Below are positions 11,774-20,040 of a stretch of 64,000 bases of DNA, piece after piece (positions within the stretch are counted from its first letter, which is position 1; each line of letters begins with the position of its first letter). The notes under the pieces are model-generated. The model saw only the letters and a list, made by a program, of their open reading frames with translations, was not told the DNA's origin and ran no database searches. The stretch lies in contig CAWGQE010000002.1 in assembly GCA_963824705.1 (NCBI GenBank), positions 62,001-126,000 on the forward strand, in the 5' to 3' direction. Position numbers and translations under genes: made by a program. The stretch is from VRUE01 sp963824705. Its GTDB lineage: Bacteria > Actinomycetota > Thermoleophilia > Solirubrobacterales > 70-9.

Positions 11774-12132
11774 CGGAGCGGACCCTGAAGCTCGCCACGA
11801 TCGGCACCCTGGCGGGCATCTTCAGCGGCATCTTCGGCGTCGGCGGCGGCACCGTGATCGTGCCGCTGTTGATCTTCTGGTTCGGCTACGGGGAGCGGCT
11901 GGCGACCGGCACCAGTCTCGGGGCGATCGTCCTGATCGGCCTGCTCGGTGCCATCGCCCAGGGGGGGTTCTACGGCAACGTCCATCTCGGCACTGGCCTG
12001 CTGCTCTCGATCCCCGCTGTCCTCGGTGTCGTCATCGGCACCGCGATCCAGCAGCGCATCCCGCAGCGGGCCGTTTCCCTGCTCTTCGCCGCGCTGCTCG
12101 TCGGCGTCGCGATCGAGTTGATCGTCCGATGA
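11767..12132 (+). CDS. TauE/SafE-type exporter, first half-size subunit
   Basis: The 121-residue protein carries one TauE/SafE (DUF81) repeat rather than the usual two: about four membrane segments and the glycine-rich signature GIFGVGGGTVIVP near residue 22. Family members normally have about 250 residues and 7-8 membrane segments and export sulfite, sulfoacetate or other organic anions. The stop overlaps the start of the next gene in ATGA, so the two half-proteins are translationally coupled and probably form a heterodimeric channel (inference). Confidence 0.8.
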   Translation: MPSERTLKLATIGTLAGIFSGIFGVGGGTVIVPLLIFWFGYGERLATGTSLGAIVLIGLLGAIAQGGFYGNVHLGTGLLLSIPAVLGVVIGTAIQQRIPQRAVSLLFAALLVGVAIELIVR

Positions 12133-12506
12133 GCACGGACGTGCTCTTCGCCGTGTTGATCGCCGTTGCCGGCGGGCTTGCGGGTGGGCTGGTCGGGGTC
12201 GGCGGCGGCGTTCTCTTCGTGCCGGCGCTGACGATCTTCATCGGCCTCTCCCAGGTCGAGGGCGAGTCGACCTCGCTGCTGATGATCGTCATCGTCGCCC
12301 TGGTCGGCGCGGCGCGCCAGAATGCCTACGGCAACCTCAATCTGCGCGACGCTCTCGTGATCGGGGTCCTCTCCCCGCTCGGCGTCCTGATCGGGGTCGT
12401 CATCGCCAACGAGGTCCCGCAGCGTGCGCTCGAACTCACCTTCGCGGCGTTGGTCCTCTTCGTGGCCTACGGCCTCCTCCGCCGTGCTCTATCTCCGCAG
12501 GCCTAG
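12129..12506 (+). CDS. TauE/SafE-type exporter, second half-size subunit
   Basis: At 125 residues this is a second single-repeat protein with the same signature (LVGVGGGVLFVPAL near residue 22) and about four membrane helices. It ends with the same type of helix as its partner (VPQRALELTFAALVLFVAYGLL versus IPQRAVSLLFAALLVGVAIEL), so the pair arose by duplication. The frame is open further upstream, but the ATG in the ATGA overlap begins the conserved sequence. No sequencing error is needed, since each half starts with its own complete domain. Confidence 0.8.
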   Translation: MSTDVLFAVLIAVAGGLAGGLVGVGGGVLFVPALTIFIGLSQVEGESTSLLMIVIVALVGAARQNAYGNLNLRDALVIGVLSPLGVLIGVVIANEVPQRALELTFAALVLFVAYGLLRRALSPQA

Positions 12507-12536
12507 AAGCGGGCGGCGGGGCGCTACGCTCAACAA

Positions 12537-13409
12537 GTGGATTCGCTCACCTGGCATGGGGATGTTCCCCAGCTTCGCTCTCCCGTCCTCGTCTGCGCCT
12601 TTCGGGGTTGGAATGACGCCGCCGGCGCCGCCTCGGCGGCCCTCGGTGCGGTGGCCGACTCCTTCGACGCCGATCCGATCGCCGAGATCGACCCCGAGGA
12701 CTACTTCGACTTCCAGGCGACGCGACCGACGATCGTGCTCTCCGAAGGACAGACGCGCAGCATCGAGTGGCCGCAGAACGATCTGATCGCGATCCGCATC
12801 CCCGGTGCCGACCGCGACCTCGTCCTCTTCGACGGCACCGAGCCCAACCTGCGTTGGCGCACCTTCTCGGAGACCGTCGCGACCGCCGCCGACACGCTCG
12901 GCGTGGAGATGGTGATCACCCTTGGAGCGTTGGTGGCCGAGGTCTCCCACACCCTGCCGGTGCCGATCACCGGCCTCGCCTCCGACGAGCAGCTGATCGA
13001 AGAGCTCGACCTGCAGCGCTCCAGCTACGAGGGCCCGACCGGGATCGTCGGCGTCGTCCACGACTGCTGCCGGCAGATCGGCATGACCTCGGCGTCGCTG
13101 TGGGCGGCGGTGCCGCACTACGTTGCCGCCGTGCCCAACCCGAAGGCGGCGCTGGCCCTGCTGCGCCGGCTCGAGGGCCTGACCGGGATCGCCGTCGACG
13201 CGACCGAGCTGGAGGAGGAAACGGCGAGCTACGAGGAGCAGATCGGCCGCGCCGTCGCCGCCAACCCGGAAATCGCCGAACTGGTCGAGCGGATCGAGGC
13301 GGAGCAGGCAGAGCAGCTCGGCGAGGAAAGCGAGGACCTGCCGTCCGCCGACACGATCGCCCGCGAGTTCCAGCAGTTCCTGCAACAGCGCCGCGGCGAG
13401 TCGAACTGA
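12537..13409 (+). CDS. PAC2 family protein
   Basis: The 290-residue product starts at a GTG and shows the PAC2 fold pattern: PVLVCAFRGWNDAAGAAS near residue 18, YFDFQATRPTI near 60, a central ITLGALVAEVSHT, and the late VPHYVAAVPNPKAAL. A charged coiled-coil-like tail (EEETASYEEQIGRAV to the end) follows. The family is named after eukaryotic proteasome assembly chaperone 2; bacterial members are widespread in actinobacteria but their role is not settled. A GC hairpin terminator follows. Confidence 0.85.
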   Translation: MDSLTWHGDVPQLRSPVLVCAFRGWNDAAGAASAALGAVADSFDADPIAEIDPEDYFDFQATRPTIVLSEGQTRSIEWPQNDLIAIRIPGADRDLVLFDGTEPNLRWRTFSETVATAADTLGVEMVITLGALVAEVSHTLPVPITGLASDEQLIEELDLQRSSYEGPTGIVGVVHDCCRQIGMTSASLWAAVPHYVAAVPNPKAALALLRRLEGLTGIAVDATELEEETASYEEQIGRAVAANPEIAELVERIEAEQAEQLGEESEDLPSADTIAREFQQFLQQRRGESN

Positions 13410-13468
13410 CACGCACGATCGTTTGTCGATAGAGACCACAATTCCACTCCCGCGTGCGACATCAATTC

Positions 13469-13490
13469 GCCCGGGGGACGACCGGGCTTT
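13469..13490 (+). terminator. Intrinsic terminator after the PAC2 gene
   Basis: GCCCGG and CCGGGC enclose a 7-nt loop and are followed by TTTCT, 60 bp after the PAC2 stop codon. Confidence 0.6.
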
Positions 13491-13505
13491 CTACTCACTA
13501 CAGCC

Positions 13506-16364
13506 TCAGCTCTCGGCCGCCGGGCAGATCAGCTTGTAGTCGCACCAGCCGCACACGGTCGGTGAGGGGCGCGGCTCGAAGTCCTGGCCGAGAACGCCCT
13601 CGCCGACCTGGAAGACCGTGCGCTCGACCCGCTCGGCATCGTCGGGCCGGACCGGCGCGGCGACCTTGTCGGCGTCGAGCACGTAGTAGTAGCTGCCGGT
13701 GTTGGCATCCAGATCCCAGGCCTCGCCGGCGGCGAGCCGGTAGAGGGAGAGCTGCAGATCGCTCTCCAGGGCGGCTTCGCTCTTGCGCTCGCCGGTCTTG
13801 TAGTCGATCAGCTCGTGGCTTCCGTCGGGCAGGCGGTCGACCCGGTCGACCCTGCCCCGCACGTGGTGCTCGCCGATGCGGAAGTCGAACTTGCGCTCCA
13901 GCCAGACCGGTTCGCCGTCGGACTCCTTCTCCCGTTCCCAGTAGAGCCGCATCGCCTCTCGCGCCCGGTCGCGGAACTGTAGCTCGTCGTCGCTGCTGCC
14001 GAAGCCGGTGCGCCGCCAGCCGGCCTCGAAAAGACCCATCAGCCGGCGCAGCCCCTCCTCGCTGCCCTGGTCATCGCCTTCTTTATGGAAGCGCTCGAGG
14101 ACGTTGTGGATGAGGATGCCGAAACGCTGGTTGATCGTCGGCTCCTGGGGGATGCCGAAGACCCGCCGGAACTTGTACTTCAGCGGGCAGGTGAGGTAGA
14201 GGTCGAGGTCGGAGGCGGAGAGGCTGAGCGCACCGTCGCCCCGGCGTGGCAGGAAAGCCTCCAGCGAGGGCTCTTGGCGGGTGGCGATCAGCTTGCGCCG
14301 GCCCTCCCGCTCTCGCTCGGAGCCGAGTAGGTAGGCGTCGAGCGAGGAGGCGTCGAGCTCGGCCTGCTGCTCGGGGGTCGCAACTTGCCGCAGCAATCCG
14401 TTGACCGCCTCGATCGCCTCCTCCGTCGCCTCGTCGCCGGGCCGCTGGGCGAGCGCCGCCAGCTTCAGCAGCTCCAGGTAGCGGGCGATCGCCCGGTTTA
14501 CATCGACCGCGGTATCCAGCCGCGGCTCCGAGAGCTCCCGACCGGCTTTCCAGGAGGCCTCCAGCATCTCCTCACGCAGCATGCGATAGGTCGCGTGCAA
14601 GCCCTCTGCCGGGCCAAACAGCTCCTCGGCGTGGGCCTCCTCGTCAGCGGCCCCCTTCGACAGCGCCCCGACGTAGAACTCCGACGGTCGGCTCTCGCCG
14701 TCATCGCCGCGCTCGACCCGGGCGAGGACGAGTCCGGAGCGTGCCGGGCGGCCGATTCGCTCGGCTCCCGCCGCGCGCTCCAAGCCGAGCACGAAGACGT
14801 GCTCGAACTCCATCCCCTTGACAGCGTGGCGGACGTGGCCCTGGACGGCCCCGGGAGCCGGTGGCTCGACGACCCCAGCCGGCTCGACCCCCGCATCGGC
14901 GACCGCGCTGAGGTGGCGGATGAAGTCTCGGGTGGACCCGTTTGGCTCCCGTCGCGCCCAAGCCGCGGCAAGCTCAGCCAGGCGCGAGAGGCCGAGCAGT
15001 CTCTCGGCGACCTCGGGCTGAGCGGCGAACAATCGCTGACGGCGCAGTCCCACCGCCTCGATCAGGCGCCGCACGAAAACGTCGGCACGACGCTCCTCGA
15101 TCGCGGCCGAGGCGGCGCCGTAGAGCTTGAGAAAGGACTGGATCCGCTCCCGCGCCTCGGGCGGGATCTGTGGGCTCTCGAGCGCAGCCTCGCAGCCTGA
15201 GACGAGGTCGAGCTTGCGGCGGCGGGAGATCGTGGTCAGTCGTGCCAGGTCTGCCGAACGCAGCTCGACCGGCGGTCGGGTCAGCGCCCGCGCCGCCGCC
15301 GCCGAGTCGTCGGGGTCGGCAAGCACTCTCAACCAGGCAATCGCGTCGCGCACCTCGGGCCGCTGGAACAGCGCTGCGGGTCCGGAGAGATGGAACGGGA
15401 TGCCGCGCTCTTCCATGGCGGCTGCCACCGGTCCGCCGCGAGCGGGGTCGTCGACAAGCACGCAGATCTCGTCCGGCTTGGCTCCCCCGGCCAGCAGGTG
15501 CTCGGCCTCTCGCGCTACAGCCTGAGCCTGCGCCCGCTCGTTCGTGCAGCGCCAGAAGCGCACCGGCGGGTCGCGGAACTGTTCGCTGAGCTCGACCGTG
15601 GGTATGGAAAAACCCAGCACCCAGCCGGACACCCCCGCCCCCCTGCCACTCGCGTCCAGGGCGTAAAGCTGGTTGGGGTTGTCCTGGACCAGGGCCGCGA
15701 GGATGGCTCGCTGAGCTGGGGTCGTGTCCTCTAGCTCGTCGACCATCAGGTACTCGAAGCGATGGGCAATAGCGGCGCGAACATCCGGCCGCTCCTCGAA
15801 GAGCTTGCTCAGGGTGAGGTAGACATCGCCGCGATCGAGGCTGCAGGTGTCGGCGAGGATCCGATCATGGGCCGCGATCAACTCCACCAGCTCTGGGTCA
15901 GGGGGGTCTGAGCCGGCCTTGACCTCGTCGATTTGCTCGAGCAGGCGAGCGAGCAGGCCAGCCGGGTTGCCCCGGATCTCGTGGCCTCGTAGCGGCAGAT
16001 CGTCGAGGCGGTCGAGCAGCATCGCAAGTCGCTCTGCCGGGCCGAGGACGTCAAAGAAAGGGTCGAGGCCCGCCGCGGTCGAGTGCTCTCGCAGCAGTCG
16101 CTCGCCGAGCTGCTCCCAGGTGCCGATCCAGAGTTCCTCGAGCGGGCGGTCGAGTAGCTGCTCGACCCGTTCCCGGAGACGTTGTGCGGTAGCCCGCGTC
16201 GATGCGAGTACGAGGATTCGATCCGGCCCCGTCCCGTCATTGACCAAGCTCTCAAAGCGACGGGCCAGGACCTCGGTCTTGCCGGTCCCCGCCTCGCCGG
16301 TCAGCAGGAGCGGGCCGGAGCGGTGGCGGATCGCGCGCTCCTGGGGCTCGGCGAGGGCAAGCAT
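13506..16364 (-). CDS. UvrD/AddB-like helicase fused to a PD-(D/E)XK RecB-type nuclease
   Basis: The 952-residue protein begins with a UvrD-like ATPase: Walker A GEAGTGKT near residue 21 and Walker B MVDELEDTT near 210. Motif V is recognisable (HAVKGMEFEHVFVLGL near 510). It ends with a RecB-family nuclease: LSASDLDLYLTCPLKYKFRRV near 700, catalytic ELIDYKTG near 845, and the cysteine pair GWCDYKLICP. Together with the TCP cysteine this resembles the iron-sulfur staple of AddB-type nucleases. Motif III lacks the usual GDxxQSIY (reads ALDASGRGAGV) and motif VI lacks VALTRA. It may therefore be a structural subunit of an AddAB/AdnAB-like recombination nuclease; no partner gene is adjacent. Confidence 0.8.
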   Translation of the reverse strand: MLALAEPQERAIRHRSGPLLLTGEAGTGKTEVLARRFESLVNDGTGPDRILVLASTRATAQRLRERVEQLLDRPLEELWIGTWEQLGERLLREHSTAAGLDPFFDVLGPAERLAMLLDRLDDLPLRGHEIRGNPAGLLARLLEQIDEVKAGSDPPDPELVELIAAHDRILADTCSLDRGDVYLTLSKLFEERPDVRAAIAHRFEYLMVDELEDTTPAQRAILAALVQDNPNQLYALDASGRGAGVSGWVLGFSIPTVELSEQFRDPPVRFWRCTNERAQAQAVAREAEHLLAGGAKPDEICVLVDDPARGGPVAAAMEERGIPFHLSGPAALFQRPEVRDAIAWLRVLADPDDSAAAARALTRPPVELRSADLARLTTISRRRKLDLVSGCEAALESPQIPPEARERIQSFLKLYGAASAAIEERRADVFVRRLIEAVGLRRQRLFAAQPEVAERLLGLSRLAELAAAWARREPNGSTRDFIRHLSAVADAGVEPAGVVEPPAPGAVQGHVRHAVKGMEFEHVFVLGLERAAGAERIGRPARSGLVLARVERGDDGESRPSEFYVGALSKGAADEEAHAEELFGPAEGLHATYRMLREEMLEASWKAGRELSEPRLDTAVDVNRAIARYLELLKLAALAQRPGDEATEEAIEAVNGLLRQVATPEQQAELDASSLDAYLLGSEREREGRRKLIATRQEPSLEAFLPRRGDGALSLSASDLDLYLTCPLKYKFRRVFGIPQEPTINQRFGILIHNVLERFHKEGDDQGSEEGLRRLMGLFEAGWRRTGFGSSDDELQFRDRAREAMRLYWEREKESDGEPVWLERKFDFRIGEHHVRGRVDRVDRLPDGSHELIDYKTGERKSEAALESDLQLSLYRLAAGEAWDLDANTGSYYYVLDADKVAAPVRPDDAERVERTVFQVGEGVLGQDFEPRPSPTVCGWCDYKLICPAAES

Positions 16365-16578
16365 GATCCAACGCTACCTGGATGGCCCGACCCGCCCTCC
16401 ATAGGATGAGTCAGATGATTAATTCCGCGACCCCGCACGCCTGGATGACGCGCGTGGCGCTGCGCATCTCTGCGTCCTCGGGTTTGCCTTTGCAACCAGC
16501 AAAGGCTGCACCCTGCGTCCTTGATCTGCTTGGCCACGCACGCCCCCAGTCGCACGCGGCCACGAAATCAACCATCTA
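16365..16578. other. Divergent intergenic region with a possible 54-residue minus-strand ORF
   Basis: This 214-bp gap separates the helicase-nuclease and the phosphatase-family gene. It holds a GCCTTTGC/GCAAAGGC hairpin near 16485-16506. A small minus-strand ORF runs from ATG 16575 to TGA 16411 (begins MVDFVAACDW, ends ACGVAELII). No ribosome site is obvious and I recognise no family, so I do not call it a gene. Confidence 0.25.
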
Positions 16579-17403
16579 ATGGACGTCTTCGCCGCAGATT
16601 GGACAGAGATCTGCCGCCGCATCGTCTCCGCGCAGCAGCGCCTGTTCGAGCAGACCCCTGGACGGGAAGCCCGTACCGAGTACGAGGGGGTGGGCGAGGG
16701 TGGCGATCGCAGCCTCGCCATCGACCGCCGCTGCGAGGACGTGGTCTTTGCAGAGTTGGACGAGCTGGCGGCTGCTGGAGCCTCGTTCGTGGCGATCTCC
16801 GAGGAGCGGGGTGAGGTCGTCTTCGGCGAAGGAGGGCCGGCCCGCGTCGTGATCGATCCGATCGACGGCTCGCTCAACGCCCGTCGCACGCTTCCGTCGC
16901 ACAGCCTCAGCATCGCCGTGGCGTCGGGTCCGTCGATGGCCGATGTCGAGTTCGGCTACGTCTACGACTTCGGTGCCGGAGAGGCCTTCGCGGCTTCCAG
17001 GGGCGAGGGGGCTACTCTCGGCGCCGGCCGGATCGAGGTTGCCGCCGACGCTGAGAAGCTGGAGCTGCTTGGGGTCGAGTCTGCCGAGCCGGGACGTCTG
17101 CGGCCCGTGGCCGCGGCACTCGAGGGAGGGGTTTACCGGTTGCGGGTGATCGGCTCGATCGCGATCACCGCCGCCTACGTCGCCGCTGGGCGGCTGGACG
17201 GAATACTCAGCCTGCGGCCCTGTCGTTCGGTCGATGCTGCCGCCGCGCAGTTGATCCTCCGCGAGGCAGGCGGCGTTGTGGCCTTCGGCGACCTGGCGTT
17301 GCACGAGGCCGATCTCGGCCTCGACGCCCGCTACCCGATCGCCGGGGCGGCGGGGGAGCGGGGGCTAGGGGTCATCCGTAACGCATCGGGAGAGCTGGTT
17401 TAG
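16579..17403 (+). CDS. Inositol monophosphatase family protein
   Basis: The 274-residue product contains the lithium-sensitive phosphatase metal site DPIDGSLN near residue 94, an upstream acidic motif ISEERGE near 74, and the late VDAAAAQLILREAGG near 217 replacing WDxAAG. Members dephosphorylate myo-inositol-1-phosphate, fructose-1,6-bisphosphate, histidinol phosphate or PAP; substrate cannot be decided here. In actinobacteria inositol supports mycothiol and phosphatidylinositol synthesis. It stands alone, followed by a LexA-like site and the basic protein gene. Confidence 0.85.
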   Translation: MDVFAADWTEICRRIVSAQQRLFEQTPGREARTEYEGVGEGGDRSLAIDRRCEDVVFAELDELAAAGASFVAISEERGEVVFGEGGPARVVIDPIDGSLNARRTLPSHSLSIAVASGPSMADVEFGYVYDFGAGEAFAASRGEGATLGAGRIEVAADAEKLELLGVESAEPGRLRPVAAALEGGVYRLRVIGSIAITAAYVAAGRLDGILSLRPCRSVDAAAAQLILREAGGVVAFGDLALHEADLGLDARYPIAGAAGERGLGVIRNASGELV

Positions 17404-17418
17404 AACAGGTGTTCGGAA

Positions 17419-17430
17419 GAACGTATGTTC
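17419..17430. promoter_or_regulatory. LexA (SOS) box candidate
   Basis: GAAC-GTAT-GTTC followed by G matches the actinobacterial/Bacillus SOS consensus CGAACRNRYGTTYG at every fixed position except the first base. It lies 54 bp upstream of the TTG start at 17484, and a TACACT sequence that could be the -10 element sits three bases after it. A LexA dimer here would block that promoter. Confidence 0.5.
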
Positions 17431-17483
17431 GCTACACTCGCGAACTCCCCCGCCCCATAACCACCCCGAAGGGATGATCTTCA

Positions 17484-17921
17484 TTGGCAACCAAAGCCAC
17501 TAAAGCAAGCAGCAAAAGCTCCAAACCGAAATCGCAGGCCAAAAGCACCCCCACCCCAGCTCCTTCCCGCGTCGAGCAGGCCCGTGCCGCAGCGCAAAGC
17601 GCCGTCGACGTACCGGTCGGCGCCGTGCTCGAGGTCAGCGACCGCGTCGCCGAGCTGGTCGAACCTTTCAGCGGCCGCACGGCGGCCCAGAAACAGCTCA
17701 AGTCTTACGGTACGCAGCTGCGCCGCACCGTCAAGCGCAGCGAGCGCCGTGGGGCCACCGCCCGCCGCAAAGCCACTACCGAAGCGCGCAAGACCCGCAA
17801 CAAAGTCGAGCGCGAGGCTCGCAAGCGGCAGCGCCGGGTTGAGACGACCTTGAAGCGCAATCGCACCGAGGTCGAGCAGCGCGTCCGCGAGGTCGCAGAC
17901 CGGCTGCCCGTTCTGGGCTAA
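17484..17921 (+). CDS. Small highly basic, Lys/Arg-rich protein (histone-like tail)
   Basis: The 145-residue product starts at TTG with GAAGGGA about ten bases upstream. Residues 1-30 are a low-complexity Lys/Ser/Pro/Thr tail. Residues 30-75 may form a short helical domain (AQSAVDVPVGAVLEVSDRVAEL). Residues 80-140 are a long Arg/Lys-rich helix or coiled coil (RKTRNKVEREARKRQRRVETTLKRN). The composition suggests nucleic-acid binding, like histone H1-type or nucleoid proteins, but no named family is certain. The upstream LexA-like box hints at DNA-damage control. A large palindrome begins at its stop codon. Confidence 0.75.
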   Translation: MATKATKASSKSSKPKSQAKSTPTPAPSRVEQARAAAQSAVDVPVGAVLEVSDRVAELVEPFSGRTAAQKQLKSYGTQLRRTVKRSERRGATARRKATTEARKTRNKVEREARKRQRRVETTLKRNRTEVEQRVREVADRLPVLG

Positions 17922-18034
17922 GGGCCCTATCCCGGTAGGGGTTCCACTTAACTTTTTCGGTGGATTCTGGGTGGCTGACGCCCGAAGCCACACCGAAAAA
18001 GTACAAGACGTTCCACCCCTACCGGGATAGGTCC
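17922..18034. repeat. Large palindrome, family 1 copy A (ACTTTTTCGGTG inner stem)
   Basis: The outer arms 17922-17941 and 18015-18034 pair over 20 bp with one mismatch (core CCTATCCCGGTAGGGGT). An inner stem ACTTTTTCGGTG (17951-17962) pairs with CACCGAAAAAGT (17991-18002). The segment after the inner stem reads ACAAGACGTTCC. It lies between convergent genes. Copies B (45949) and C (49420) share the inner stem and the ACAAG tail but have different outer arms. Confidence 0.8.
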
Positions 18035-18048
18035 TAACTCGTCAACCG

Positions 18049-20040
18049 TCAGATTCCTTTGACGAGAATGGGGCGTGAGGCTGCGGGCTCGTAGGGCCAG
18101 CCAGCTTGTTCGGGCGCGAAGGCGCGGAACTGGAAGCGGGCGCCGCGGCTGTCGTCATCGCTGAAGCGATACGCATAGCGGAAGCGACCGCGGCCGTCGG
18201 TCTGGACCGTGCGGAACTCGGCCCAGGGCAGGCCAGGCAGCCGGAACTGCAGTTCGATCGATTTGCCGCCGGCCGGGATCTCGCCCGGCGCGGCGGCCAA
18301 CTGTCCGCGGAAGACCAGCGGCGCTCCGCCGACCGTCGCAACGCCTGCCGAGGCCCGCAGGCGGACCCGGCTGCGCACCCCGAGCTCGAGAGGGCGCGCC
18401 GCCGAGCGGGCCAGAGTTGGACTCCCATCGAAGCTGACCGCGATCGTCCGGCTCGGACCCGGGTCGGTGCGGATCGAGAAGGTTCCGTTCGGGGCGGTCA
18501 TCACCGTCGACGTTTGAATTTGTGGATGGGCTCCCGCGGCGGAGCGCTCGACTACACGGACCGGCATGCCTGCCAGGGGCGAGCTCCTGCCGGTGATGAG
18601 CCGGCCACTGAGAAGAACTCGACGGCCATATGGGACGGTGCGCCGCAAGCCGTGCCCGCGGAAACCTGCACGCAGGGTCGTCGTCGCCTTGAGCGGGTTT
18701 GAGAGCACCATCGGCCCGCCGTTCAGCCGGCGGGTTGTAGCGGTGGCATTGCTCGCGGCGTCGTATCCGGCCGCCCGAAATTCGTAGTTGCCGGCTGGGA
18801 ATGCGTCGGAGTCCCAGCGAGCACGCAGTTCGCCCGCTCCCCCCGGCATGGCGGGGAGCGCCTCGAAGCGATCGCCGGAGCCGGCCAGTCGCACGCCAAT
18901 CGAGCCCCGCGAGAGATCGGGCCCCGCGAGGCGGTCGGCGATGCGCACCCGCAGCAGCTCGGGGTCGCGCGGGTCCTCGGCGTTGGCGAAGGCAACGCTG
19001 GGCGGCGTGCGGTCGATCCTCACCGAAGCGGTCCGCGGTGCGCGATTGGCGATGCCGTTGGTCTCGGCGCCGTCGTTGACGTTGCCGGCCAGGTCGCGTG
19101 CGTAATAGGCGATCCTGTGGATGCCCTCGTCGACCACGCTGGCGCCGGCGGTTCCACCCAATCCGATCGAGGGTGCGCCCCCGTCCACCAGGATCGCCGT
19201 GAAAGGCGCCGGTCCTTGCCCGTTGCCCTCCATCCCCGAGCCGGTATCGGCGGCGCTTGCAGTGAGCCGTACGGCCCGGTTCGTCCAGCCGGACGGTAGT
19301 CCGGCCAGCTGGGTGACCGGGTCGGTGGTATCGGTGCGAAGCACGGTCGATCCGCTTGTCGTCGACTTCAGCCCCGAGCCGGAGACGGCGACCGCGTGGA
19401 GATAGCTGGTCCCCTCCGGCAGGGTGCCGATCTCCAGCTCGTCTCCTCCGACGCCATTGCGCAGTGTCGTCTCGGCGTCGCTGCAGCGGTCGACGGCAGC
19501 GCAGACGCTCCCACTGGGTGCCGCGTCGATCGAGACCGCGTAGCCGCGAATCCCTGAGAGGGGCGGGGGACCGGATGGGTGGCCGAGGCGGATGCGGAGT
19601 GGGAAGGCGGTGCGGCCGACCCAGCCCGAGATAGGCACGGGCTCCACGCCGGCGGGTCTGATGTCGTCGAAGCGCAGCTGCGCGGTTGCGGCCGCCCCCT
19701 GTTCTCCACTCATGTCCTCCAGCCATATTTCGGCGCTGTAGGTGCCGGAGATCTTGGGCACGGTCAGTCCGGCGATCCCGTCGCGCACCCCTGTGAGCTC
19801 CGCTTCGTCGATCGGCGTTCCGAGTGGATCGCGGATCCGGTAGTGGGTGGCGGCGATCGGCGCTCCGCTGCTTGGCGGATTGGCCCATGTGAGTTCGAAG
19901 CTGTTCTGGGGATGCCATTCGCTCTCGCCGACGACACGGAGGTCCGCTGGCCGGGGCGGGCTTGCCGCCGCCGCGCCGGCGACGCAGGCCAGCGCCACGA
20001 CGACTCCCGCCAAAGCGGCCAGGAATCGGCTTGGGCTCAC
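18049..20040 (-). CDS. Secreted multi-domain protein with Ig-like repeats
   Basis: The 663-residue product has a clear signal peptide (positive start, hydrophobic run LAALAGVVVALACVAG, AAAA-S cleavage region near residue 26). The rest is beta-rich with repeated Ig/FnIII-like patterns: TWANPPSSGAPIAATHYRIRD, DTTDPVTQLAGLPSGW, YYARDLAGNVNDG, and VRIDRTPPSVAF. It ends in carboxypeptidase-like modules (GMPVRVVERSAAG, NGTFSIRTDPGPS). It is probably exported and cell-surface or extracellular; no enzymatic motif is visible. The start codon overlaps the stop of the upstream sigma-factor gene (ATGA), so the two are one operon. Confidence 0.8.
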   Translation of the reverse strand: MSPSRFLAALAGVVVALACVAGAAAASPPRPADLRVVGESEWHPQNSFELTWANPPSSGAPIAATHYRIRDPLGTPIDEAELTGVRDGIAGLTVPKISGTYSAEIWLEDMSGEQGAAATAQLRFDDIRPAGVEPVPISGWVGRTAFPLRIRLGHPSGPPPLSGIRGYAVSIDAAPSGSVCAAVDRCSDAETTLRNGVGGDELEIGTLPEGTSYLHAVAVSGSGLKSTTSGSTVLRTDTTDPVTQLAGLPSGWTNRAVRLTASAADTGSGMEGNGQGPAPFTAILVDGGAPSIGLGGTAGASVVDEGIHRIAYYARDLAGNVNDGAETNGIANRAPRTASVRIDRTPPSVAFANAEDPRDPELLRVRIADRLAGPDLSRGSIGVRLAGSGDRFEALPAMPGGAGELRARWDSDAFPAGNYEFRAAGYDAASNATATTRRLNGGPMVLSNPLKATTTLRAGFRGHGLRRTVPYGRRVLLSGRLITGRSSPLAGMPVRVVERSAAGAHPQIQTSTVMTAPNGTFSIRTDPGPSRTIAVSFDGSPTLARSAARPLELGVRSRVRLRASAGVATVGGAPLVFRGQLAAAPGEIPAGGKSIELQFRLPGLPWAEFRTVQTDGRGRFRYAYRFSDDDSRGARFQFRAFAPEQAGWPYEPAASRPILVKGI

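Noticed and set aside
16411..16575. 54-codon minus-strand ORF in the divergent gap
   Set aside because: No ribosome site, no recognised family, and its frame overlaps a hairpin. Kept only as a note on the intergenic region.
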